Shown here: positions 16,158 to 22,654 of the stretch, one piece after another
Numbering within the stretch: position 1 is the stretch's first letter
Layout: every line of letters starts with the position of its first letter
DNA from: Flavobacteriaceae bacterium UBA6268
Lineage (GTDB): Bacteria > Bacteroidota > Bacteroidia > Flavobacteriales > Flavobacteriaceae
Assembly (NCBI GenBank): GCA_002440705.1
Contig: DJVA01000025.1
Location: 1 to 22,654, forward strand
Direction of reading: 5' to 3'
Length of the DNA stretch: 22,654 bases
Made by a program: the position numbers and the translations under genes
Notes under the pieces: generated by a model
What the model was told of the DNA's origin: nothing
The model's input: the letters and a program-made list of their open reading frames with translations, nothing else
Database searches by the model: none

Positions 16158-16976
16158 TTAATACTGCTCCGACTCGTTGGGAAAGTCGCCTTTTTTAACG
16201 TCCGTGATGTAGTTCTGGAACGCTTTCGACATTTCCTGAAACAAATCCAGGTACCTGCGCAAAAACCTAGGACTAAACTCATGGGTCATGCCTAGCATGT
16301 CGTGCATTACAAGTACCTGCCCATCGACACCGCCCCCTGCACCAATTCCGATAACGGGAATCTGGATGGCTTGTGCGATTTCCCCAGCCAATTTTGCGGG
16401 AACTTTTTCCAAAACCACGGCGAAGCAACCTAGGCGCTCCAGCATTTGCGCATCTTCTTTCAATTTTTCGGCTTCTTCCTTTTCTTTGGCTCTCACTGAA
16501 TAGGTCCCAAACTTGTAAATGGATTGCGGAGTCAATCCCAAATGTCCCATCACCGGGATTCCTGCATTCAAGATGCGTTTGATAGATTCTTTCACTTCCT
16601 TGCCACCTTCCAGTTTCACCGCATGGGCCCCACTTTCCTTCATAATTCTGATAGCCGAACGCAGCGCTTCTTTAGGATCGCTCTGGTAACTTCCGAAAGG
16701 GAGATCGACCACCACCAAACTGCGCTCAATGGCACGTATCACAGAGGAAGCGTGGTAAATCATTTGATCGAGGGTGATGGGTAGGGTAGTTTCGTGACCG
16801 GCCATGACATTGGAAGCCGAGTCGCCCACCAAAATGACATCGATACCGGCATTATCCACGATCTTAGCCATGGTGAAATCGTATGCCGTAAGCATGGCAA
16901 TCTTTTCACCTTGTTGTTTCATATCCACCAGGGTTTTGGTGGTAATGCGTTTGTATTCTTTTTTTGCGGTCGACAT
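16158..16976 (-). CDS. panB: 3-methyl-2-oxobutanoate hydroxymethyltransferase (ketopantoate synthesis)
   Basis: PanB transfers a hydroxymethyl group from 5,10-methylenetetrahydrofolate to 2-oxoisovalerate, giving ketopantoate, the first committed step to pantothenate and CoA. The 272-residue length is standard. Family signatures are MLTAYDFTMAKIVDNAGID, VILVGDSASNVMAGHETTLP and GHLGLTPQSIYKFG. Metal ligands Asp52, Asp91 and Glu123 and the probable catalytic Glu190 are all present. The ATG at 16976 starts 7-8 residues before the conserved core and is divergent from the small secreted-protein gene. The pseudouridine synthase gene follows after 10 bases. No other pantothenate gene is in the window. 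Confidence 0.97.
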   Translation of the reverse strand: MSTAKKEYKRITTKTLVDMKQQGEKIAMLTAYDFTMAKIVDNAGIDVILVGDSASNVMAGHETTLPITLDQMIYHASSVIRAIERSLVVVDLPFGSYQSDPKEALRSAIRIMKESGAHAVKLEGGKEVKESIKRILNAGIPVMGHLGLTPQSIYKFGTYSVRAKEKEEAEKLKEDAQMLERLGCFAVVLEKVPAKLAGEIAQAIQIPVIGIGAGGGVDGQVLVMHDMLGMTHEFSPRFLRRYLDLFQEMSKAFQNYITDVKKGDFPNESEQY

Positions 16977-17003
16977 GTGTAACGGATTGATGGGTAAAAG
17001 TAC

Positions 17004-17011
17004 TAATTTTG
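17004..17011 (+). promoter_or_regulatory. -7 promoter element for the NTF2-like gene
   Basis: TAATTTTG matches the Bacteroidetes -7 consensus TAnnTTTG and lies 24 bases before the ATG at 17036, giving a leader of about 18 bases. A TTG at 16987-16989 is a possible -33 element, but its 14-base spacing is short, so confidence is moderate. Confidence 0.4.
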
Positions 17012-17035
17012 AGACGCAATCCTTAATTCTATACC

Positions 17036-17497
17036 ATGAAGTTCACGTTCAGCCTCCTTATTGCCTTGATTTCCATAGTTTCATTTTCCCAGAATTCCTT
17101 TTCAGAATCTGATGCCAAGCAAATCATCGATACTTTTTTTGAGGGATTTCATGACGGGGATACGTTGAAAATGAAAAGCGTGATGGTAGACAGTCTACTC
17201 TCCCAGACCGTTTTTACTTCGAAAGAAAGGGTTCCGAAGATCATTGAAGGGGATATGAGTGAATTTTTGAAAGCCATTGCAGTGCGCCCAGCGGATCAGG
17301 TTTGGGAAGAACGGTTGTTGGGATATCAGGTCCAAATCGATGGGAATTTGGCACACGTGTGGACCCCTTATGAGTTTTGGCTCAATGGTGGTTTCAGTCA
17401 TTGTGGAGCCAATGCCTTTACCTTGGCCAAAACCGAAGCAGGGTGGAAAATCGTACATTTGATTGATTCCCGGAGGAGGGAAGGGTGTTTGGATTAG
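17036..17497 (+). CDS. Secreted NTF2-like (SnoaL/DUF4440 type) protein
   Basis: This 153-residue protein begins with a signal peptide (MKFTFSLLIALISIVSFSQN, cleavage probably after the FS-rich segment around residue 18-23). An NTF2-like fold follows: an N-terminal helix SESDAKQIIDTFFEGFHDGD, a LKMKSVMVDSL strand, then AHVWTPYEFWLNG and a closing WKIVHLIDSRR. Periplasmic location is likely. NTF2-like proteins of this size include small-molecule binding and isomerase-like members, and a specific function cannot be assigned. It is a single-gene unit between divergent panB and convergent sdaA, and its stop overlaps the sdaA stop by 4 bases. Confidence 0.85.
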   Translation: MKFTFSLLIALISIVSFSQNSFSESDAKQIIDTFFEGFHDGDTLKMKSVMVDSLLSQTVFTSKERVPKIIEGDMSEFLKAIAVRPADQVWEERLLGYQVQIDGNLAHVWTPYEFWLNGGFSHCGANAFTLAKTEAGWKIVHLIDSRRREGCLD

Positions 17498-18918
17498 CAA
17501 TCACTAATATTCACCTGAACGGCCAACCCTCCCTCACTGGTTTCTTTGTATTTGGAGGCCATATCCTTGGCAGTTTCCCACATAGTAGCAATGACTTTGT
17601 CCAAGGGGACCTTGGCTTTTGAAGGATCAGCTTCCAAAGCCATTTCACAGGCATTAATGGCCTTAATGGCTCCCATAGCATTTCGTTCAATGCAAGGCAC
17701 CTGTACCAAGCCTGCAATGGGATCGCAGGTAAGGCCCAAATGGTGTTCCATGGCAATTTCGGCGGCCATCAACACTTGTTCGGGGGTGCCTCCCATCAAT
17801 TCGGTGAGGGCTCCGGCAGCCATGGCTGAAGAAACTCCAATTTCGGCCTGACAACCTCCCATGGCGGCACTGATGGTAGCACCTTTTTTGAAAATACTGC
17901 CAATTTCGCCCGCTACCAACAAAAACCGTCGAACGTCTGCAAAATTGGCGTCGTGGTTTTCAATGACCATATAATACATCATCACGGCAGGAATCACCCC
18001 CGCGCTTCCGTTGGTAGGAGCCGTTACCACGCGGCCCAAGGAGGCGTTTACCTCATTCACTGCAAGAGCAAAGCACGAAACCCATTTTAGGATTTGCCTA
18101 AATTTTACTTCAGTATCCCTGATGGTTTCAATCCACTCCACAGGGTTGGCATAGGGCCTGGCACCTACTAAGTTTTTGTGCATTTCAAAAGCGCGACGGG
18201 TCACGTTTAGGCCCCCGGGCAAGGTGCCTTCCGTATGACATCCAGTATACATCGAATCGAGCATCACTTCCCAAATGTGGCGCAACCCATCGTTGATTTC
18301 TTTTTCGGAGCGCAGCGAAAGTTCATTTTGAAACACGATTTCGCTAATGGACTTACCTTCCTTTTGGCAATAATGAAGCAATTCATCGGCCTTTTGTATT
18401 GGAAACGGAAAGTGCGAGAACAATTCGCGTTTTTTTTTGGCGCGCTTCCGCTCTTTTTGCACCACAAACCCTCCTCCAATGGAGTAATAGGTTTCCGAAA
18501 TTTTTTTGTCATTTTTCAATACCGCCCGGAAAGTAATTCCATTGGGATGGAACTCTAGAAAGTTACGATTGAATTTTACGGCATTGGAAAGATTGAATGG
18601 AATGTTCTTTTCCCCATTGAAATCAAGAAGTTGTTTTGATTGGATGCGCTCCAACGCTTCAGCAATTTTTTCAATAGGGTAGGTCACCGGGTCGGCGCCC
18701 AATAACCCCATAACCACTGCGAGGTCTGTAGCATGCCCTTTGCCAGTTAGGGAAAGGGATCCGTACAAGTCGACCGAAATAGCTTCTACGCTGTCAAACA
18801 ATTCCTTTTTCTTCAGAGTTTCAATCCATCGCAGCGCTGCCCTCCAGGGTCCCAGGGTATGGGAGCTGGAAGGTCCTACGCCAATTTTGAGCATGTCGAA
18901 AACACTGATACTTTCCAT
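17494..18918 (-). CDS. sdaA: L-serine ammonia-lyase (L-serine dehydratase), iron-sulfur type
   Basis: This enzyme deaminates L-serine to pyruvate and ammonia. The 474-residue product is the single-chain form: an N-terminal beta domain (MESISVFDMLKIGVGPSSSH, then TLGPWRAA) followed by the alpha catalytic domain (APTNGSAGVIPAVMMY). Three Cys in GGCQAEIGVSSAMAAG, GLTCDPIAGLVQVPC and PCIERNAMGAIKA fit the ligands of the 4Fe-4S cluster that binds the serine hydroxyl. The frame stays open to 19032, but the extra 38 residues lack similarity to the family and would cover the divergent promoter region, so the ATG at 18918 is chosen. It is divergent from the umuDC pair and convergent with the NTF2-like gene. 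Confidence 0.95.
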   Translation of the reverse strand: MESISVFDMLKIGVGPSSSHTLGPWRAALRWIETLKKKELFDSVEAISVDLYGSLSLTGKGHATDLAVVMGLLGADPVTYPIEKIAEALERIQSKQLLDFNGEKNIPFNLSNAVKFNRNFLEFHPNGITFRAVLKNDKKISETYYSIGGGFVVQKERKRAKKKRELFSHFPFPIQKADELLHYCQKEGKSISEIVFQNELSLRSEKEINDGLRHIWEVMLDSMYTGCHTEGTLPGGLNVTRRAFEMHKNLVGARPYANPVEWIETIRDTEVKFRQILKWVSCFALAVNEVNASLGRVVTAPTNGSAGVIPAVMMYYMVIENHDANFADVRRFLLVAGEIGSIFKKGATISAAMGGCQAEIGVSSAMAAGALTELMGGTPEQVLMAAEIAMEHHLGLTCDPIAGLVQVPCIERNAMGAIKAINACEMALEADPSKAKVPLDKVIATMWETAKDMASKYKETSEGGLAVQVNISDC

Positions 18919-18933
18919 AGGCTGGTTTGGGTA

Positions 18934-18941
18934 CAAAAGTA
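18934..18941 (-). promoter_or_regulatory. -7 promoter element for sdaA
   Basis: On the minus strand the sequence is TACTTTTG, matching TAnnTTTG, 15 bases upstream of the sdaA ATG at 18918. The upstream region is AT-rich without an obvious -33 TTG, so this is a partial match. The resulting leader would be only about 10 bases. Confidence 0.35.
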
Positions 18942-18972
18942 ATTGCTTTTCGGTATATTTTTTAAAAAATAA

Positions 18973-19008
18973 TTTGGAAATATTCCTATATATATTTGGA
19001 AATATTCC
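18973..19008. repeat. Two direct copies of a 14-base near-palindromic box upstream of umuD
   Basis: TTTGGAAATATTCC occurs at 18973-18986 and identically at 18995-19008, starts 22 bases apart, close to two helical turns. Each copy contains GGAA and TTCC arms around ATA, so a dimeric regulator could bind each box on the same DNA face. The boxes lie in the divergent sdaA-umuD region, and the second overlaps a candidate -7 element for umuD. They are candidate operators for damage-inducible control, but the regulator is unknown. Confidence 0.55.
18991..18998 (+). promoter_or_regulatory. -7 promoter element for umuDC
   Basis: TATATTTG matches TAnnTTTG and lies 24 bases before the ATG at 19022. Its last four bases are the first four of the second repeat box, so a repressor bound there would block it. 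TATTTTTG at 19010-19017 also matches but would place the transcript start at the ATG itself. No well-spaced -33 element is evident. Confidence 0.35.
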
Positions 19009-19021
19009 ATATTTTTGATTT

Positions 19022-19390
19022 ATGGAAGCCATTCAATTGGGAAAAATAGAAAAACCCTCCGATTGCCATGCCCCAGAGGTTTCAAAACAAACAGGGTTCC
19101 CCAGTGCGGCTACGCATTACATGGAGGCAACCATCGACTTGAACAAGGAGCTTTCGCGGCATCGGGATGCGACATTTTTTGTACGCATTCAAGGGCAGAC
19201 CTGGGCCAAGTTGGGAGTGAAAGACCAAGACGTTTTGATTATAGACCGTTCTTTGAAACCGCATCGCCGAAGCTTGATTTTGGCAGTAGACGAGGGGTCG
19301 TTTGTATTGCATCGGATGGGGGATGTCCTTGGAAAGGAAGCCTTGGTACTTTGGGGGGTCGTTACCTATATAATTCATAGAACCGTATGA
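19022..19390 (+). CDS. umuD: UmuD-like protein lacking the protease dyad
   Basis: This 122-residue protein aligns along UmuD/LexA-family S24 proteins and sits directly before umuC. The segment around the usual cleavage site is present (TGFPSAATHYMEATIDLNKE; C-G in E. coli UmuD, T24-G25 here). The catalytic region has changed: the GDSM motif that carries the active Ser reads GQTW (58-61), and the active Lys of the FTVKK segment is His97 in FVLHRM. About 20-25 residues usually found between that segment and the final GVV strand are also missing. Self-cleavage is therefore unlikely. It may be a constitutive partner of UmuC, a decoy, or a decaying gene. The last bases overlap umuC as ATGA, so coupling is preserved. 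Confidence 0.85.
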   Translation: MEAIQLGKIEKPSDCHAPEVSKQTGFPSAATHYMEATIDLNKELSRHRDATFFVRIQGQTWAKLGVKDQDVLIIDRSLKPHRRSLILAVDEGSFVLHRMGDVLGKEALVLWGVVTYIIHRTV

Positions 19391-20652
19391 TTGCCATGAT
19401 GGATTGCAATAGTTTTTATGCTTCGTGCGAGCAGGTTTTTCGCCCCGATTTATGGGGAAAACCCGTAGTGGTGTTGAGCAATAACGATGGTTGTGTAATC
19501 GCTGCCAACAAAGAGGCCAAACAATTGGCCCATATTCCTATGTTTGAACCGGTGTTTAAGATCCGTGATGTTTTGGTGAAAAACAACGTACAGTTTTTCT
19601 CGTCCAATTATACCCTTTACGGCGAGATGTCCCAACGGGTCATGAACATCCTGGAAACTTTTTCTCCCGAAGTCGAAGTGTACAGCATTGATGAGGCCTT
19701 TTTGAATTTGGAAGGAATGGGGCATTTGGATTTACAGCGGTACGGACACCAAATAAAGGATACTATTTTCCGGTATGTTGGGCTACCGGTAGGCGTTGGC
19801 ATTGCACCCACCAAAGTTTTGGCAAAATTGGCCAATCGAATATCCAAGAAAGTAGAAGGGCACGATCATGTGTTTGTAATGGATACGGACGAAAAACGAT
19901 TGGAAGCCTTGAAATGGGCCAAAATAGGGGATGTTTGGGGTATTGGGAGGCAACTCTCTAAACGGCTGCGAAATATTGGGGTGTTTACGGCATATGATTT
20001 TACACAACTGTCTTTGGCTTGGGTCCGGAAAGAAATGACCGTGGTGGGAGAGCGTTTGTGGCGCGAGTTGAGGGGAGAGCCCTGTATGGATTTTACCATC
20101 CAACCCAAATCGAAAAAGGCAATTGGTACGGCCAAATCGTTTGGGCAAAAACTCGAGGATTTGGAACGGATGGAAGAAGCTTGCGCGTATTACATTAGCG
20201 AAGTGGCAGAAGTATTGCGGACCCAAAAATCGTGTGCCAGTTATCTTCAGGTATTTGTGCATACCAATTATCACAGCAAAGTGGATCGGCAATATTCAAA
20301 AAGCATTGTGGTAACACTACCCGTTCCCACAAACAATACGTTCTCTTTAATCGTAGAAGCACGCAAAGCCCTCCAAAGAATTTATGTATCCGGCTACCGC
20401 TATAAAAAAGTAGGCGTTAATTTGTATGGAATCATTCCGCAGCAATTCGTTCAGGGAAATCTCTTTGAACCGCCTTTATGTGCCGGAAAGAGTACGTTGA
20501 TGCAGACCGTTGATGCTATTAACAACAAGTTTGGTAAATCGACTGTATCTTCTGGATTGGTCGGAACGCGGATCAACGAATGGGAACTGATTAAAAAAGA
20601 ACGGAGTCCCCGTTATACCACAAAGTGGAATGAATTGCTTACCATTGAATAA
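19387..20652 (+). CDS. umuC: DNA polymerase V catalytic subunit (Y-family, UmuC)
   Basis: This 421-residue protein is a full-length Y-family translesion polymerase. Catalytic acidic residues are Asp6 in MMDCNSFYASCE and Asp102-Glu103 in VYSIDEAFL. VGVGIAPTKVLAKLANRISK and GDVWGIGRQLSKRL mark the palm and helix-hairpin-helix regions. A beta-clamp binding motif QGNLF lies at 356-360, and the C-terminal SPRYTTKWNELL tail matches other UmuC proteins. It copies past DNA lesions with low fidelity. No residue loss is evident, in contrast to the degenerate UmuD-like partner, so the polymerase appears under selection. Confidence 0.97.
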   Translation: MIAMMDCNSFYASCEQVFRPDLWGKPVVVLSNNDGCVIAANKEAKQLAHIPMFEPVFKIRDVLVKNNVQFFSSNYTLYGEMSQRVMNILETFSPEVEVYSIDEAFLNLEGMGHLDLQRYGHQIKDTIFRYVGLPVGVGIAPTKVLAKLANRISKKVEGHDHVFVMDTDEKRLEALKWAKIGDVWGIGRQLSKRLRNIGVFTAYDFTQLSLAWVRKEMTVVGERLWRELRGEPCMDFTIQPKSKKAIGTAKSFGQKLEDLERMEEACAYYISEVAEVLRTQKSCASYLQVFVHTNYHSKVDRQYSKSIVVTLPVPTNNTFSLIVEARKALQRIYVSGYRYKKVGVNLYGIIPQQFVQGNLFEPPLCAGKSTLMQTVDAINNKFGKSTVSSGLVGTRINEWELIKKERSPRYTTKWNELLTIE

Positions 20653-20704
20653 TTTTTTGGATAATTGATGTTTTATGGAGGTTTCGGCTTGCCCATTAAA
20701 ATTG

Positions 20705-20712
20705 TACTTTTG
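20705..20712 (+). promoter_or_regulatory. -7 promoter element for the rhomboid-SIMPL pair
   Basis: TACTTTTG matches TAnnTTTG in the 73-base gap after umuC. Initiation about 7 bases later would give a very short leader of roughly 7 A-rich bases before the ATG at 20726. No terminator hairpin is evident after umuC, so some read-through is possible. Confidence 0.45.
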
Positions 20713-20725
20713 AAAAAAAACAAAC

Positions 20726-21355
20726 ATGCACATCGATTTAGCGACTGGCATCATCATTGCTGCAAATGTCTTGATTTCACTCATAGGCTTCAATGACTTT
20801 TCATTTTTTGAAAAGTATAAGTTCAACATTGCAGGTATACGTAGGGGAGAACAAATACGCATGTTCAGCTCTGGGTTTCTTCATGCCGATTTTGGCCACT
20901 TATTTTTTAATATGTTGGCACTTTATTTTTTTGCAGGAGTAGTCATTTACAATGTAGGGGTGCCCAAATTTGTCCTCATCTATTTACTAAGTCTATTGGC
21001 TGGTAATTTGCTTTCGTTTGTAATGCACAAGGAAGAATATCATTATAGTGCAGTGGGGGCAAGCGGTGCCGTAATGGGAATATTGTACTCGGCCATACTT
21101 TTTGAACCCGAGATGCGGGTCAACTTTATACCGGGTTGGTTGTTTGGAATATTATTTCTGGGTTATTCCATTTACGGAATGAAAAAGCGAATCGGGAATA
21201 TTGGACACGACGCCCATTTTGGCGGTGCCATTGCGGGTTATTTACTTACGATCGGGTTTGAACCTTCCATTATCGAAACCGATTTAGTGGTAGTGGTTTT
21301 GTTGGCTATTCCTATTGTGGTATTGTTTGTGTTATATAAAATGGGTAAAATTTAA
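20726..21355 (+). CDS. Rhomboid-family intramembrane serine protease
   Basis: This 209-residue protein has the six-helix core of rhomboid proteases. The catalytic Ser113 is in GASGAVMG and the catalytic His164 in HDAHFGGAIAGY. HLFFNM (58-63) supplies the conserved His and Asn of helix 2 that form the oxyanion site. A further hydrophobic segment near the C-terminus (VVVVLLAIPIVVLFVLYK) suggests a seventh helix. It would cleave membrane-anchored substrates within the cytoplasmic membrane. The substrate is not evident here. The SIMPL-domain gene starts 11 bases after it, so the two are probably co-transcribed. Confidence 0.95.
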   Translation: MHIDLATGIIIAANVLISLIGFNDFSFFEKYKFNIAGIRRGEQIRMFSSGFLHADFGHLFFNMLALYFFAGVVIYNVGVPKFVLIYLLSLLAGNLLSFVMHKEEYHYSAVGASGAVMGILYSAILFEPEMRVNFIPGWLFGILFLGYSIYGMKKRIGNIGHDAHFGGAIAGYLLTIGFEPSIIETDLVVVVLLAIPIVVLFVLYKMGKI

Positions 21356-21366
21356 TTCTAGATATT

Positions 21367-22044
21367 ATGAAAAACATTTCAACGGTTATTATCTTATTCA
21401 GTTCCATGATAATGCAAGCTCAAATCCCACCAAAAGCCACGGTCGATGTAAGCGGTGAAGGCACTGTAAAAGTAGTTCCGGATCAAGTGAGTATTACTGT
21501 ACGTGTAGAAAGCAACGGGAAAAACCCAAAAGAAGTAAAACAATTGAACGATCAAACCGTCAATGAAGTATTTGCTTTTTTGAGGGTTTCTGGTATTCCC
21601 GAAAAGAATATCAGGTCAGAGTATATCAATCTTACCAAAAACTACGATTACAATTCCAAGACCTATCAATATGTAGCCAATCAATCGATACGCATTTTTT
21701 TGGAAGATCTTTCCAAGTATGAAATGCTTATGAATGGGTTATTGGAAACTGGTATTAACCGAATTGATACCGTTCAGTTTTTATCTTCCAAGGAAGCATC
21801 CCTTCAAAGCGAAGCACGGCAGAAAGCCATTTTAAATGCTAAAATGAAGGCTGAAGAATATGTAGCAGCCTTGGGGCAGGCGATTGGCAAAGCGGTTCAC
21901 ATCAGCGAATTTCAAAACGTTTCGGTTCCTTCACCCTACCTTCGCAGTGCGGTCTTGGATTCATCAAATTCCAAAATGCAGACTATGGCACCAGGTGAAA
22001 TGGAAATACAGGTACAAGTAAACGTTAGCTTTGAATTGCTATAA
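21367..22044 (+). CDS. SIMPL-domain (DUF541) periplasmic protein
   Basis: This 225-residue protein begins with a signal peptide (MKNISTVIILFSSMIMQAQ) that lacks a lipoprotein cysteine. The SIMPL/DUF541 domain follows, with the family opening VDVSGEGTVKVVPDQVSITV, an internal YQYVANQSIRIFL segment, the helix ARQKAILNAKMKAEEYVAAL and the closing strand MEIQVQVNVSFELL. Family members form oligomeric periplasmic or surface assemblies and are linked to oxidative stress in some bacteria; the role here is not known. It shares a transcript with the rhomboid gene and ends just before a strong terminator. Confidence 0.93.
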   Translation: MKNISTVIILFSSMIMQAQIPPKATVDVSGEGTVKVVPDQVSITVRVESNGKNPKEVKQLNDQTVNEVFAFLRVSGIPEKNIRSEYINLTKNYDYNSKTYQYVANQSIRIFLEDLSKYEMLMNGLLETGINRIDTVQFLSSKEASLQSEARQKAILNAKMKAEEYVAALGQAIGKAVHISEFQNVSVPSPYLRSAVLDSSNSKMQTMAPGEMEIQVQVNVSFELL

Positions 22045-22071
22045 GTTGTTAGTAATCATCTCCTTATAAAT

Positions 22072-22104
22072 AAAAACACCCCGGCACTGCCGGGGTGTTT
22101 TTTT
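22072..22104. terminator. Strong bidirectional intrinsic terminator
   Basis: A 10-base-pair stem ACACCCCGGC / GCCGGGGTGT (22076-22085 with 22089-22098) closes over the 3-base loop ACT. It is followed by a run of seven T (22098-22104) on the plus strand and preceded by five A (22072-22076), which serve as the U-tract on the minus strand. It lies between the convergent SIMPL and T9SS-sorted genes and should end both transcripts. Confidence 0.93.
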
Positions 22105-22119
22105 AAAACCATTAACCTA

Positions 22120-22654
22120 CTACTCTTTAATGAGCTGTTTGGTTATTTGTCCATGGGCTCCTTGGATGACCACTAAATAGCTAGCAGTTGCCAATTTTGA
22201 GATGTCCATGGATTTTTCAGTTCCCATATTACTTAGATCGAAATCCATCACAAACTTACCAGTCACATCGTAAATAGCAAGTCGCTGCAATGGAATGGAT
22301 TGAGGATTGCTCAAATTCACAGTCGCTGATGCAGGGTTAGGATAAATAACGATGGTTGAAATATCGAAATCATCATCGATACCCAGTACGCTCTCAACCG
22401 TAAGCTCGAAGGTACAGCAGGATTCGTTGCCATACTCGTCCTCGGCGCAGAGGGTAATGGTGTACACCCCGTCGGGAACCAGTGTACCTGCGGCCGGATC
22501 CTGTGAGGTAATGGTCACCGGATCGGTACAGTTGTCGGTAGCGGTCGCCTGTCCCTCGCCCCAGTAGTCGGGCAGTTCGTAGAACAGGTTGTTGGCCCCT
22601 GGGTCCACGGTCATGTCGCCTGGGCACTCGATGGTTGGCCCGGACTCGTCGACC
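22120..22654 (-). CDS. T9SS-exported protein with HYR-like domain, 5' end missing
   Basis: The frame is open from the right window edge to the TAA at 22120, giving at least 177 residues of a larger protein. An ATG at 22614 is internal, because the preceding codons (DESGPTIECPGD) already belong to the HYR-like repeat. That immunoglobulin-like domain continues through TDNCTDPVTITSQDPAAGTL and ends at ESCCTFELTVES. The C-terminal ~80 residues form a type IX secretion sorting domain (IVIYPNPASATVNLSNPQ, then LAIYDVTGKFVMDF, ending KQLIKE). The protein should be exported across the outer membrane and attached to the surface or released, and is probably a long repeat adhesin. The HYR part is GC-rich (37 of 60 in 22561-22620) against the sorting domain (26 of 60 in 22141-22200). 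Confidence 0.93.
   Translation of the reverse strand, partial: VDESGPTIECPGDMTVDPGANNLFYELPDYWGEGQATATDNCTDPVTITSQDPAAGTLVPDGVYTITLCAEDEYGNESCCTFELTVESVLGIDDDFDISTIVIYPNPASATVNLSNPQSIPLQRLAIYDVTGKFVMDFDLSNMGTEKSMDISKLATASYLVVIQGAHGQITKQLIKE

Noticed and set aside
18919..19032. N-terminal extension of the serine dehydratase to an ATG at 19032
   Set aside because: The extra residues do not resemble the family, whose conserved start is MESISVFD, and the extension would cover the repeat boxes and run into the divergent umuD gene.

Overview
The window looks like part of a marine or environmental Flavobacteriia/Bacteroidetes chromosome. The evidence is a type IX secretion (T9SS) C-terminal sorting domain, TAnnTTTG-type -7 promoter elements, A-rich leaders without clear Shine-Dalgarno sites, and Bacteroidetes-like variants of the encoded proteins. 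No tRNA, rRNA, CRISPR array or insertion sequence was seen. Gene density is very high, and no gene-free stretch exceeds 300 bases.

Positions 1-12761 (minus strand) hold one tightly packed operon for a contractile injection system of the extracellular (eCIS, Afp/PVC-like) type. In transcription order it encodes: a Pvc16_N/DUF4255 tail-terminator-like protein, an unrecognised conserved-looking protein, a single enlarged sheath protein, two tandem paralogous tube proteins, a tiny DUF5908-like protein, a LysM tube/baseplate adaptor, a VgrG-like spike, a PAAR tip, a gp25-like baseplate wedge protein, a baseplate-J-like protein, and a second baseplate-J-like protein cut off by the left window edge. 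Genes abut or overlap by a few bases (TAATG, TAAATG, ATGA), so one transcript and translational coupling are likely. The tape measure, AAA+ ATPase, fibre and toxin genes are not here and would be expected beyond the left edge.

Positions 13004-15492 (plus strand, divergent from the operon) hold a four-gene coupled unit: an unrecognised 118-residue soluble protein, a protein with seven hydrophobic segments, a histidine kinase with no sensor domain, and a NarL/LuxR-type response regulator. The 242-base region between this unit and the injection operon carries a good Bacteroidetes promoter facing the operon and a cluster of ACAGG/CCTGT half-sites. This unit is the best candidate for an undescribed signalling system, possibly one controlling the injection machine.

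Positions 15452-22044 are mostly housekeeping: panB with a downstream RluA-family pseudouridine synthase (minus), a secreted NTF2-like protein (plus), an L-serine ammonia-lyase (minus), a umuD-umuC pair (plus), and a rhomboid protease followed by a SIMPL-domain periplasmic protein (plus). The UmuD-like protein lacks both residues of the Ser-Lys protease dyad. A strong bidirectional terminator at 22072-22104 separates this block from the 3' part of a GC-rich, HYR-like T9SS-exported protein that runs off the right edge (minus).
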